The notes beneath the pieces are model-generated. The model was not told where the DNA came from. It did not search any database and saw only the letters and a program-made list of their open reading frames with translations. A stretch of DNA of 64,000 nt from Bacteroidia bacterium Ga0077558 (GTDB taxonomy: Bacteria; Bacteroidota; Bacteroidia; Chitinophagales; Chitinophagaceae): the NCBI GenBank assembly GCA_001464625.1, contig LNFJ01000031.1, positions 49,672 to 113,671 of the forward strand. Direction: 5' to 3'. Below are positions 27,243 to 35,821 of this stretch, piece after piece. Each line of letters begins with the position of its first letter. The first letter of the stretch is position 1. Position numbers and translations under genes: made by a program.

Positions 27243-28616
27243 TTATTTTACATTCTCACACAGCATTTCCTCACCATCTAATCCGTTAAATACGGCTCCG
27301 GTATTGATAAAAGAATTGCCTACGTAATCCTCATGTATAAATACATAGTCCGGAAGCAAATAGCATTTTCCATCACTCCCTTTGTATGCTAGTTTTGCAC
27401 TACGTTGTCGACCAATTACAACGCCAGTGAGTGAGTTTCTTAGTATAGTCCAGCTGCTTTGTGTAAGTACCGCTTTTAAACCACTTACATTTCGGGTAGC
27501 TCCATACACTTTATTGAAACCGTTAATTATAACTTTTTCCAGGTTGGCATCTTTTACAGCAGCAACCGGTAGTTTGGTATTTTTTATATATTCAATTCTG
27601 TTTGTTTCTGCTTTGGTGTACAATTGCGCCAGACTTCCCAATTTTGCTATTCCTTCATTTACTTTTTTATACATTCCGATATACGAACTTTCTTCTGGAA
27701 ATACTTTTTGAGCCGCATCCCAAAAGGCGGAGTGAAGTTGCAGGGTATAGTAGATGTATTCCATGCCTGATTTTTCTCTCACTTCTTTTAAAGCACCTTC
27801 TATTTTATCTAACTCCCTGTCTGCTGCGGGCAGCTTACCGCTGATGCTTCCTTTTGCATACTTTCCTCTTTTAATCAATGCATCAGTATAATCCATCGAC
27901 AATAATTTGGCAAGCTTTGCTTTATACGCTTCAATTTTTGCGGGTGCTTCCGGTAAGTCGCTGGTAGAGCCAATGCTCACATTCGTTTCAATAAAAAGTT
28001 TTTCTAATAAACCTGTTGGATCCATTACTTCTTTTTCTACAGGCCGGGAAGATCTTTTATCGCCGCTGGTTTGTCTTACTTCGGCAAGCTTCTTTTCTTT
28101 CAAGTCGTCTTTAATTTTCTTTAAAGCAGCTTCCATTTCAGTGGTATTATAAGAAGGGTCTTTTTCTTTTGTAGTTTTTATAGCATACTCCATATCACGG
28201 ATATTTCCGTTCAATACGCCTTCAGATATATTATCAGTAGGTATAAGGGCTCGTTGCCAAAAATAGCTTACCTGATTTTTTGCAGCTCCAGCATAATCTC
28301 CACTCTTTGCATCCGCAGCTCGTTGCTCATCTGTTTTTCCTGCATCCACTACTTTGTCTATTTCGGCTTTCCATTTACTAAACTCTGTTTCCATTGCAGT
28401 GGTACTATACGCCGGATCTTTTTGTTTCAGATTATCCAATGACCGTTTCATATTACCAAGAGTGGTGGCAGTACCCTTTCCATTCTTAAAATACTCCGCC
28501 TGTCGCCAGAATGATTGCATTTCTACTTTACCCGGGCCTTTATAGTTAGCATCCGGCTGGGCCGTCGAGGTAAAACAAAAAAAAATGTATGTGAATAATA
28601 ATAGGAATGATTTCAT
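27243..28616 (-). CDS. Secreted protein, paralogue with duplicated N-terminal module
   Basis: 457 residues, signal peptide 1-19 (TAQ). The module seen once in the neighbouring paralogue occurs twice: about 22-90 (YKGPGKVEMQSFW ... KQKDPAYSTTAMETEF) and about 107-175 (YAGAAKNQVSYFW ... KEKDPSYNTTEMEAAL). A linker with KRSSRPVEKEV follows, then a helical region and the shared C-terminal domain (WTILRNSLTGVVIGRQRSA, GKCYLLPDYVF, GEEMLCENVK). First gene of the minus-strand operon, divergent from the 28798 gene across 181 bp with phased TTATGAA boxes. Expansion by internal duplication is visible in the sequence; function unknown. Confidence 0.7.
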   Translation of the reverse strand: MKSFLLLFTYIFFCFTSTAQPDANYKGPGKVEMQSFWRQAEYFKNGKGTATTLGNMKRSLDNLKQKDPAYSTTAMETEFSKWKAEIDKVVDAGKTDEQRAADAKSGDYAGAAKNQVSYFWQRALIPTDNISEGVLNGNIRDMEYAIKTTKEKDPSYNTTEMEAALKKIKDDLKEKKLAEVRQTSGDKRSSRPVEKEVMDPTGLLEKLFIETNVSIGSTSDLPEAPAKIEAYKAKLAKLLSMDYTDALIKRGKYAKGSISGKLPAADRELDKIEGALKEVREKSGMEYIYYTLQLHSAFWDAAQKVFPEESSYIGMYKKVNEGIAKLGSLAQLYTKAETNRIEYIKNTKLPVAAVKDANLEKVIINGFNKVYGATRNVSGLKAVLTQSSWTILRNSLTGVVIGRQRSAKLAYKGSDGKCYLLPDYVFIHEDYVGNSFINTGAVFNGLDGEEMLCENVK

Positions 28617-28712
28617 AAAGTAATTTTTAGTACATAAAATTATTATCCACCCGAAAGGGGAAAAGCCTCACTTCACAAACGATACAAAGGGTTTCATATC
28701 TGAGAAAATCGT

Positions 28713-28740
28713 TTATGAATTGAACAGCATCACTTATGAA
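28713..28740. promoter_or_regulatory. Pair of TTATGAA boxes 21 bp apart
   Basis: TTATGAA at 28713 and again at 28734, exactly 21 bp apart, in the divergent region between two operons of the signalling locus. A TTTCATA lies one further 21-bp step upstream (28692). The spacing suits a LytTR dimer, but the boxes differ in sequence from those at 20349-20516, so they may belong to another regulator. Confidence 0.3.
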
Positions 28741-28797
28741 ACGTAAATCACCGGGGCCGCTTACTTTATAGCTTAGCAAGTCAATAGCAGGCACACT

Positions 28798-29301
28798 ATG
28801 CATATTAATACCATCAGCAATATTGAATTTGAACTGGAGGGGGCTGAATCCGACACAGCGACGATTATCCAATATGAAGACAGTCGTCTCACTAATGGTG
28901 AAATACAGCAAGGAGAAAGCTACAGCCTTAAATTAATAGCCACCGGCACATGGGCAGTATCCTTACTACTGAAGGAGGAAGAAAAACTGATAAGTATTAT
29001 CAAAACCGAAATGGGTGGCAGCATGAGCATTACTAAATTCTACAGGCGGAAAAAGTACTACTTTAAAAAATCGCAAAATCTAAAGCTGCGCTTCTCCCTC
29101 TTCAACAAAGACAATGAAGAATTACTAACAATTGTTCCGTCCGTGAACTGGCAAAAGCAATCACATGATTTTGTATTGCAAATAAATGAAGACTTTGACA
29201 AAGAATGTGACGGGTTGCTTATCTTACAGGCATTGCATTGTGCCCTATGCTGCCTAAGTATGATGATAGGGGGCGAAGTACCGGCTTTAATTAGCATATA
29301 A
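28798..29301 (+). CDS. Companion protein of the TPR-kinase operon, second copy
   Basis: 167 residues without signal peptide or membrane helix; paralogue of the 21605-22099 product. Shared features are the IIKTEMGGSMSI strand, FKKSQNLKLRFSLFN, VNWQKQSHDFVLQIN and LLILQALHCALCCLSMM, here with three cysteines in the last block. Acidic N-terminal half. It precedes kinase 2 by 12 bp. The recurrence of companion plus kinase argues for joint function, while kinase 3 lacks such a partner. Function unknown. Confidence 0.7.
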   Translation: MHINTISNIEFELEGAESDTATIIQYEDSRLTNGEIQQGESYSLKLIATGTWAVSLLLKEEEKLISIIKTEMGGSMSITKFYRRKKYYFKKSQNLKLRFSLFNKDNEELLTIVPSVNWQKQSHDFVLQINEDFDKECDGLLILQALHCALCCLSMMIGGEVPALISI

Positions 29302-29313
29302 TTTTAGAATAAT

Positions 29314-31167
29314 ATGAAAAAAATATTATTGCTTCTTGCTACCTCGATAATTTTTTCACAACAAATAAAAGCCCAAGCCGATTGTAACTGCCCGGAATTT
29401 GTTGAATTAAAGGGCAAAAAGAGGAATACCGAAATTTTTAATACTGAGGAAGCACTAGCAAAACTCCAGGGCAGCAAGCTCAAAGGTTGTATCCCAAGGT
29501 ACAACGAATGGCTGGCAGAAAATATGATATCAAAAAAAGATTTCGACTCTGCTAAATATTATTTACAAAAAACTTCTGACTATTATAAAAATGCCGGGTG
29601 CGATGACCAGGTATACTCAAACTATTATAAGTTACTAGCTGCTATTCATCATCATTTAGGTGATTATGCAACCTCTGTCGAATTATGTTACAAATTGCTT
29701 CCTATCACTGAAAAATCTGGGGACAATTATGATAAAGCAAGCTGCCTGTTGTTATTATCAGTTTCGTTTAACCGAATGAAGCAGTCTGTTAAAGGAATAG
29801 AATATGCTAGACAGTCCGCTCCAATAATTGAAAGACTAACATTGCCATATGAAAAAGCTTCGTTGTTGTCTGAACTTGCTTCTCGTTATCTATGGAGATA
29901 TCAGGATACTCAAAACGAACCTTTTATTGATACTGCCGAATTTTATACAAGAGCACAATTAGAAATAGGTCGTAAAGAAGGTTTTATAACTATTATCGGG
30001 AAAGGGTATAACAAAATGAATGGTTATGCCCATGAACGAAATGATTTTTCAAGCGCATTAAAATATGTTGACAGCAGCATTTATCTTTTTGAAAAGGCAG
30101 GCAATAGAACTCACTTGGCAACAAGCTACGGAGATAAAGCTGATATATTAATGGAAATGAAAAACTACAAAGAAGCCCGCCGCTATGCAGACTCCTGTCT
30201 TTCACTTCACCTGCAAAATAAAAACCCGGAGCTAATTGCTAATTCGTATGCACTCATTTATCAAATATCCAATAACGCTGAAAATTATAAAGATGCCGTA
30301 TGGGCGATGAATGAGTATTTAACAATAAACGACAGTCTTACAGCTATTGAAAAATCGAATAAAATAAACGAACTGGAAAAAAAATACAACCAGGCAAAAA
30401 ATGAAACTACTATTAAAGAACTTGATAGGAAAAAACAGTTTTACTTTTTTCTGGCCATTGCAGGCTTGCTTACTGCAATAGCCATCGCCTTCTTCCTTCG
30501 TCAGCAATCATTAAAACATAAAAAAAATATTCTTGAAACTGAGCAACGCCTCAACAGGGCTAGAATGAATCCACATTTCTTTTTTAATACTTTAACTGCG
30601 TTGCAGAAATTTGCTTTAAAGGAAAATGACGGACAGGCAATGGCGAGTAACCTTTCTAAGTTTAGCAACATCATGCGGGAAACGTTGGAAAGCACTTATA
30701 AAGAATATGTAACGATTGAACAGGAAATAGAATTTTTGAATGAATATTTAGAAGTACAGAAAATCCGTTTCCCGCAGTCATTTACTTATTCAGTAACTGC
30801 AGACAAACAAGTAGAAGTTGATGATACATTAATCCCTGCCATGATAATACAGCCATTTGTGGAGAACAGTATTGAGCATGGTTTTGCGGGTATCGATTAT
30901 CCAGGCAATATCAGTATCACTTTCTCCAATGATAAAAAAGAAATACGAATTGAAATAAAAGATAACGGCAAAGGGTTAAGCACTATTACAAAAGAAAATA
31001 CTGAGCATATCAGCCGTGCCAGCCAGATTATTAAAGACAGAATTTATCTGTTAAATATCAAACTAAAAACAAAAGCCGGTTTTAGCATTGATAATGACGA
31101 AACTGGGAAAGGTGTTATAGTAAAAATCAATTTACCTTTATTGCATAAAAACCAAAGCGAAGGATAA
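29314..31167 (+). CDS. TPR sensor histidine kinase (kinase 2), orphaned
   Basis: 617 residues: signal peptide (1-20), periplasmic cysteines C24, C26, C59 and C96 in the same order as in its paralogues, TPR array (about 70-345), membrane helix (377-395), phospho-acceptor H421 (RMNPHFFFNTL) and ATPase motifs FVENSIEHGF and DNGKG. From the membrane helix onward it is nearly identical to kinase 3, including at DNA level, pointing to recent duplication or gene conversion. No response regulator follows; the sequence at 31171 looks like the first codons of one with the rest deleted. It may therefore signal through regulator 1 or 2. Confidence 0.9.
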   Translation: MKKILLLLATSIIFSQQIKAQADCNCPEFVELKGKKRNTEIFNTEEALAKLQGSKLKGCIPRYNEWLAENMISKKDFDSAKYYLQKTSDYYKNAGCDDQVYSNYYKLLAAIHHHLGDYATSVELCYKLLPITEKSGDNYDKASCLLLLSVSFNRMKQSVKGIEYARQSAPIIERLTLPYEKASLLSELASRYLWRYQDTQNEPFIDTAEFYTRAQLEIGRKEGFITIIGKGYNKMNGYAHERNDFSSALKYVDSSIYLFEKAGNRTHLATSYGDKADILMEMKNYKEARRYADSCLSLHLQNKNPELIANSYALIYQISNNAENYKDAVWAMNEYLTINDSLTAIEKSNKINELEKKYNQAKNETTIKELDRKKQFYFFLAIAGLLTAIAIAFFLRQQSLKHKKNILETEQRLNRARMNPHFFFNTLTALQKFALKENDGQAMASNLSKFSNIMRETLESTYKEYVTIEQEIEFLNEYLEVQKIRFPQSFTYSVTADKQVEVDDTLIPAMIIQPFVENSIEHGFAGIDYPGNISITFSNDKKEIRIEIKDNGKGLSTITKENTEHISRASQIIKDRIYLLNIKLKTKAGFSIDNDETGKGVIVKINLPLLHKNQSEG

Positions 31168-31170
31168 ATA

Positions 31171-31182
31171 ATGAAAGCCTGA
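31171..31182 (+). pseudogene. Possible deletion scar of a LytTR regulator gene
   Basis: After the kinase 2 stop (31167) there is a 3-nt gap and ATGAAA, exactly as after kinase 3, whose regulator also starts ATGAAA after 3 nt. The frame then ends at once (ATG AAA GCC TGA). The following AAAGCCTG also occurs downstream of regulator 2 (at 33879), as if the body of a regulator gene had been removed from its second codon to its 3' flank. Short sequence, so tentative. Confidence 0.4.
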
Positions 31183-31255
31183 TAAGGACTGTATGATCCA
31201 AGACTATGTGTAGCAATACTAATTAATTATGTAATATTTAATACCATTTCTGATA

Positions 31256-33100
31256 ATGAAAGCCATATATGTAAAAGCATTTGTTTTAGCACTTGTACTA
31301 ATTACTTCTACAGCATACTCACAAAGCGATTGTAAATGCAATGTATATGACAATCTATCAGCAGCAGGAAAATCTAAATTAGAAATTCTCACTCAGGTGA
31401 TAAAAGAGAAAAGTAAAATATGCCAGGCAAAGGCAGCGGAACTAAATGGCGAGATATACATTTTTGAAAAAGACAATTTAGACTCGGCAGAAATTTATTT
31501 AATAAAAGCCGAAGAACTTTATAAGAAAACAGGGTGTGGCGTAGGTGTTACCTGGAATACCTATAAGCAACGATTTCAGGTATATTGGAGTAAATCAGAT
31601 TTCCCTAATGCGCAGGAGTATGCTTTAAAATTTTTACAAAGTGCCGAATTGGAAAAAAATACGTATGAGCAGGCTTTGGCAAACACTATGATTGCCATAG
31701 TCTTTTATAACACCAACCAACTTGATAAAGGGCTTAGTTTTACTGACAAAGCAGCAGAACTTTTGCCCGCTATTACTGATGAGAAAAAAAAGCAGAAAAT
31801 ACTCTACTTTTTATCTGTTCGGTATATGAGCCACTATTTAAAGGCAAAATCTATATCAAGCATTGAGAAATCTCTAAAATATAATTTGCAGCATCTGTCA
31901 TTATCAAAACAAATAAAAGATACCGCTCAATTTGCCAGGAGTTATTTTAATCTGTCTGGCACTGAAGAGGAAAGTAAAAACTGGACTAAAGCAATGCTTT
32001 ATTTAGATAGTGGCTATCTCTTTATAGACAGAGCAGATTCAATTGACTTATTTGATTACCATGGGAACAAGGCAAGTTTATATATAGAGTTAAAAAAATA
32101 TAAAGAGGCGGGTCGATATGCTGATTCTGCACTCTTTTTTGCACAAAAAGTGAATCATAAAATTGGCATTACGCAAAGCTATGACCTTATTTCAAAAATA
32201 GCCCAAATGGAGGGGGATTATAAAAGAGCATTTGAATATTCTAATCTTGAAAGAGGTATTAAGGACTCAATAAGCAATGTAGATAAAATAGAAGCCGTAG
32301 CAGAATTAGAAAAGAAATACAATCAGGCTAAAAACGAAAACACTATAAAGGATCTTGATAAGAAAAAACAATTGTATTTTTTTCTAGCCATTGCAGGCTT
32401 GCTGGCTGCATTAGCTATTGCCTTCTTCCTTCGTCAGCAACAATTAAAGCACAAAAAAAATATTCTGGAAACAGAACAACGTCTCAACAGGGCAAGAATG
32501 AATCCACATTTCTTTTTTAATGCCCTAGCAGCTTTGCAAAAATTTGCCTTAAAAGGTAATGATGGGCAGGCCATGGCTAGTAACCTTTCTAAGTTTAGCA
32601 ATATAATGAGAGAAACGTTGGAAAGCACTTATAAAGAATATGTAACCATAGAGCAGGAAATGGAATTTCTCAATGAATACCTTGAGGTGCAAAAAATCCG
32701 TTTCCCGCTGGCATTTACTTACTCAGTTACTGCCGATAAACAAGTAGAAGTGGATGATGCGCTAATACCAGCAATGATTCTGCAACCGTTTGTGGAGAAC
32801 AGTATTGAGCATGGTTTTGCAGGTATTGATTATCCCGGCAATATCAATATTCATTTCGCCAATGATAAAAAAGAAGTACGAATTGAAATAAAAGATAACG
32901 GCAAAGGGTTAACAACATCGGTAGAAGAAAACAATGAACACATAAGCCGGGCCAGCCAGATAATTAAAGACAGAATTTATCTGCTCAACATCAAATTAAA
33001 AACAAAAGCCGGCTTTAGTATTGATAATGATGAAACAGGTAAGGGAGTGGTGGTAAAAATACATTTACCTTTATTATATAAAAGCCAAACAGAAAGATAA
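31256..33100 (+). CDS. TPR sensor histidine kinase (kinase 3)
   Basis: 614 residues: signal peptide (1-23), cysteines C26, C28, C56 and C94, TPR array (about 70-340), a coiled EKKYNQAKNENTIKDLDKK linker, membrane helix (374-391), H418 in RMNPHFFFNAL, FVENSIEHGF and DNGKG. The N-terminal sensor half is clearly diverged from kinases 1 and 2 while the transmitter is almost the same as in kinase 2, as expected if the three sense different ligands but share signalling chemistry. The regulator gene starts 3 nt after the stop codon. Upstream 31183-31255 has no companion gene. Confidence 0.92.
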   Translation: MKAIYVKAFVLALVLITSTAYSQSDCKCNVYDNLSAAGKSKLEILTQVIKEKSKICQAKAAELNGEIYIFEKDNLDSAEIYLIKAEELYKKTGCGVGVTWNTYKQRFQVYWSKSDFPNAQEYALKFLQSAELEKNTYEQALANTMIAIVFYNTNQLDKGLSFTDKAAELLPAITDEKKKQKILYFLSVRYMSHYLKAKSISSIEKSLKYNLQHLSLSKQIKDTAQFARSYFNLSGTEEESKNWTKAMLYLDSGYLFIDRADSIDLFDYHGNKASLYIELKKYKEAGRYADSALFFAQKVNHKIGITQSYDLISKIAQMEGDYKRAFEYSNLERGIKDSISNVDKIEAVAELEKKYNQAKNENTIKDLDKKKQLYFFLAIAGLLAALAIAFFLRQQQLKHKKNILETEQRLNRARMNPHFFFNALAALQKFALKGNDGQAMASNLSKFSNIMRETLESTYKEYVTIEQEMEFLNEYLEVQKIRFPLAFTYSVTADKQVEVDDALIPAMILQPFVENSIEHGFAGIDYPGNINIHFANDKKEVRIEIKDNGKGLTTSVEENNEHISRASQIIKDRIYLLNIKLKTKAGFSIDNDETGKGVVVKIHLPLLYKSQTER

Positions 33101-33103
33101 ACA

Positions 33104-33853
33104 ATGAAAATACTCCTGATAGATAATGAAGAGGTAATAAGAACTACCCTGCGAGATATGGTTGAAACTGTTGGTAAAGGCATGTACACCATAGCTGAAG
33201 CTGATGGAGTACAAACAGGTATTGAAAAAATAAACAGCTTCAATCCAGAGGTTGTATTGTTAGATGTGGAAATGAATGATGGTACTGGTTTTGACCTGCT
33301 GAAACAAATTGAAAACCCATCCTTCAAACTGATATTTACCACGGCGCATAATCAATATGCCATTCAGGCTTTTAAATTCAGTGCCATTGATTATTTATTA
33401 AAACCTGTTGACCCGATAGAGCTTAGTAATGCACTGCAAAAAGCAAAAGAGAATATTTCTGGTAATGCTTTGCAAAACCAGTTGGCCGTACTGATGCAGC
33501 AAATAAGCGGTAAGCCAGATGCAGAAAGACAGATTGTGTTAAAGGATATAGACAAAACTTATTTTATAAAGATGGCCGACATTCTTTATTGCGAAGCCGA
33601 AGGTTCTTATACCAAATTTTATTTATCAAATGCAGAACCAATTTTTGTAAGCCGTAATCTCCGCTCCTATGAAGAGTTGTTAGCCCCTTCGGGTTTCATC
33701 CGTACGCACCACTCCTGCCTCGTTAACCCAACTAAAATAAAAATCTACGACCGCAAAACTGATAGCGGCACATTGATATTGGAAGGCGGCCATAGCATTC
33801 CGGTATCACAACGTAAAAAAGATTTTGTAATTCAGTTTTTAGAAAATAGATAG
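33104..33853 (+). CDS. LytTR-family response regulator 2
   Basis: 249 residues; receiver domain with D54 (VLLDVEM) and K100 (YLLKPVD), LytTR domain about 144-247 (ILYCEAEGSYTKFYL, FIRTHHSCLVN, PVSQRKKDFV). Same residue numbering as regulator 1 for both key positions and strong similarity throughout, including the recognition region, so the two could share some sites. Cognate kinase is the one directly upstream; kinase 2, with a nearly identical transmitter, may also use it. Confidence 0.93.
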   Translation: MKILLIDNEEVIRTTLRDMVETVGKGMYTIAEADGVQTGIEKINSFNPEVVLLDVEMNDGTGFDLLKQIENPSFKLIFTTAHNQYAIQAFKFSAIDYLLKPVDPIELSNALQKAKENISGNALQNQLAVLMQQISGKPDAERQIVLKDIDKTYFIKMADILYCEAEGSYTKFYLSNAEPIFVSRNLRSYEELLAPSGFIRTHHSCLVNPTKIKIYDRKTDSGTLILEGGHSIPVSQRKKDFVIQFLENR

Positions 33854-33953
33854 CCGCCTAAACCTTCACATATAAAATAAAGCCTGTCGTTCATGAAACG
33901 CAGCCCTAATGTGTTTAAGAATTTATTCTATTTACAGTCTAAATTTTTAAACT

Positions 33954-35258
33954 ATGAAACCAAACAAAATCCTTTCCTTGGTAACCATTTCAGCAATTGT
34001 ATTAATTACAAGCTGTAAAAAAGACGACACTCCTGTTCCAACACCTGACCTTGCACCAACTGTAACTTCTATCAGTCCAACATCGGGACCAAAGAATACA
34101 GTAGTAACCATTACAGGCACCAACTTTGGAACTAACCTTGCTACACTTAAAGTGTACTTTAACAATGTTCAGGCTACTGTTCAAACAGCTACCAACACTA
34201 CCATTACAGCCGTTGTACCTATAACTGCCACAACAGGTGCTGTTAAGGTAGAAAAAAGCCCAACGGCGCAGGTAACGGGTCCTGCATTTACTATTCTTGG
34301 TACAGGTTCTGTATCAACACTTGCACTTACAGGAGCAGCTTCAACACTCGGTCTTGTAACAGGTGTAACCAGAGATGCAGCGGGCAATTTATTTGTGTGC
34401 GACAGAGATGCTAATCGCATCGTAAAAATAACTACAGGTGGAGTTGCATCAGTTTTTGCTGGCAGCGGTAGCGGCGGCGCTATTGTAAATGGCACCGGAA
34501 CAGCAGCGGGGTTTTATGCTCCTTACGGTATTACAATTGATGGAGCAGGAAATTTATTTGTAGGCGAATATGCCAATCAGGCTATAAGAAAAATTACACC
34601 TGCAGCAGTAGTTACTACTTTAGCAGGTAATGGCACTGCAGGTTTACTTAACGGAACAGGAAGCAATGCTACTTTCAATCAGCCTGTAGGCCTGGCTGTT
34701 GATGCAACTGGAAATGCATTTATCGCTGACTATCTTAATAATGTTATCCGAAAAATTACACCAGCCGGCGTTGTTACAACATTTGCGGGCAGTGGTGCTG
34801 CAGCTTTAACTGATGGCACAGGAACAAGTGCTGCATTCAACGGGCCTTTTGCTTTATCTTTTGATCCTGGTGGAAATTTAATAGTCGCAGATTATTTAAA
34901 CCATGCAGTTCGCAAAATAACACCTGCCGGAGTGGTTACCACCATTGCAGGTAATGGCACAGCCGGTTATGTAGATGCAACAGGTTCAGCCGCCCGATTT
35001 TTCAGGCCTGCTGGTTTAGCAGTTGATGGAGCTGGAAATATTTTTATTTGTGATGCGCAAAATAACCGTATCAGAAAAATATCATCAACAGGAGTGGTTA
35101 CTACACTTGCAGGAAATAATAATGCAGGTTCGGTTGATGGTGTTGGCACTGCAGCACAGTTTCAGTACCCGTTGGGGCTTTGTGCGGATTTTACCAACTC
35201 AGCTTTATATATTGCTGATTTTGGAAACCGCAGTATAAGGAAATTGATTATTGATTAG
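33954..35258 (+). CDS. Lipoprotein with IPT/TIG domain and six NHL repeats
   Basis: 434 residues; lipobox ITSC (cysteine at 21) followed by a short proline-rich spacer. An IPT/TIG immunoglobulin-like domain (about 33-112: PTVTSISPTSGPKNTVVTI) precedes six NHL units, each with G-(T/A)-D-GNLF-(A/V)D--N--IRKIT, enough for a six-bladed propeller. Export to the outer membrane surface is likely. Such proteins usually bind carbohydrate or protein; a role in sensing with the upstream kinase pair is possible but only inferred from position. 100 bp after regulator 2; followed by a terminator. Confidence 0.85.
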   Translation: MKPNKILSLVTISAIVLITSCKKDDTPVPTPDLAPTVTSISPTSGPKNTVVTITGTNFGTNLATLKVYFNNVQATVQTATNTTITAVVPITATTGAVKVEKSPTAQVTGPAFTILGTGSVSTLALTGAASTLGLVTGVTRDAAGNLFVCDRDANRIVKITTGGVASVFAGSGSGGAIVNGTGTAAGFYAPYGITIDGAGNLFVGEYANQAIRKITPAAVVTTLAGNGTAGLLNGTGSNATFNQPVGLAVDATGNAFIADYLNNVIRKITPAGVVTTFAGSGAAALTDGTGTSAAFNGPFALSFDPGGNLIVADYLNHAVRKITPAGVVTTIAGNGTAGYVDATGSAARFFRPAGLAVDGAGNIFICDAQNNRIRKISSTGVVTTLAGNNNAGSVDGVGTAAQFQYPLGLCADFTNSALYIADFGNRSIRKLIID

Positions 35259-35263
35259 TTTTA

Positions 35264-35295
35264 AAAGAAGGTCAGTAATTAAACTGACCTTCTTT
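35264..35295 (+). terminator. Rho-independent terminator
   Basis: Perfect 13-bp arms AAAGAAGGTCAGT / ACTGACCTTCTTT with a 6-nt AT loop, five bases after the NHL lipoprotein stop. Confidence 0.85.
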
Positions 35296-35379
35296 AATTA
35301 TAAATTCACTTCCATCAATTATCAATTTGGAGTTTAAAATTGTAAAATATAAGTAAACTTTACTAAAAATAAGTGCGAT

Positions 35380-35607
35380 ATGACTAAACAAGATCTATGG
35401 CCAAAAGAAGGCAAACTTAAAAAGGGATTAATTATACTTGCAATCGTAGTTCTAGCCTCTCTGCTTATAGTGTTGTTAGAAGAAAAAACACAGTTCAAAG
35501 CAGGTAAAAAACTACCGCTCATAATTGCGTTTATGTGCCTGGCTGTTTGGGCATATAAACCGAAAGAAAAAACTGCACCTGTGTCTGAAAAAAACAATAA
35601 TGAATAA
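35380..35607 (+). CDS. Small two-helix membrane protein
   Basis: 75 residues. A charged N-terminus (TKQDLWPKEGKLKK) leads into a helix (18-33), a basic loop (EEKTQFKAGKK) and a second helix (about 45-58), then a charged tail. No family recognised. It overlaps the next gene by 8 bp (ATG of the next gene inside its last codons), so the two are co-translated. Confidence 0.55.
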   Translation: MTKQDLWPKEGKLKKGLIILAIVVLASLLIVLLEEKTQFKAGKKLPLIIAFMCLAVWAYKPKEKTAPVSEKNNNE

Positions 35608-35818
35608 ATTTTTTGGTATCGCTGCCATTGCTATTTTATCTGCGGCAACCTGGCTTACCCTCTCCCATCATCCAATCACGGAGAAGATAAATGTATGGCA
35701 GGCTGGTATGATGGGTGATAATAAATTCTTTCCTGCACTTACCATTTTTGTTTTGGCGTTACCGCCACTGCTATTATTGCTTGGAATAAAGTTTATTGTA
35801 CTAAAAAGAATAAAGTAA
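35600..35818 (+). CDS. Small two-helix membrane protein, intact paralogue of the 25872-26120 pseudogene
   Basis: 72 residues from ATG 35600. Helix 1 (about 4-20), an external loop with HHPITEKINVWQAGMMGDNKF, helix 2 (about 45-66, containing PP) and a basic end. The NVWQAG loop and PP-containing helix align with the broken gene at 25872-26120, where a TGA follows the loop. It overlaps the preceding gene and faces rimO with 3 bp between stops. Function unknown. Confidence 0.6.
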   Translation: MNKFFGIAAIAILSAATWLTLSHHPITEKINVWQAGMMGDNKFFPALTIFVLALPPLLLLLGIKFIVLKRIK

Positions 35819-35821
35819 TAA

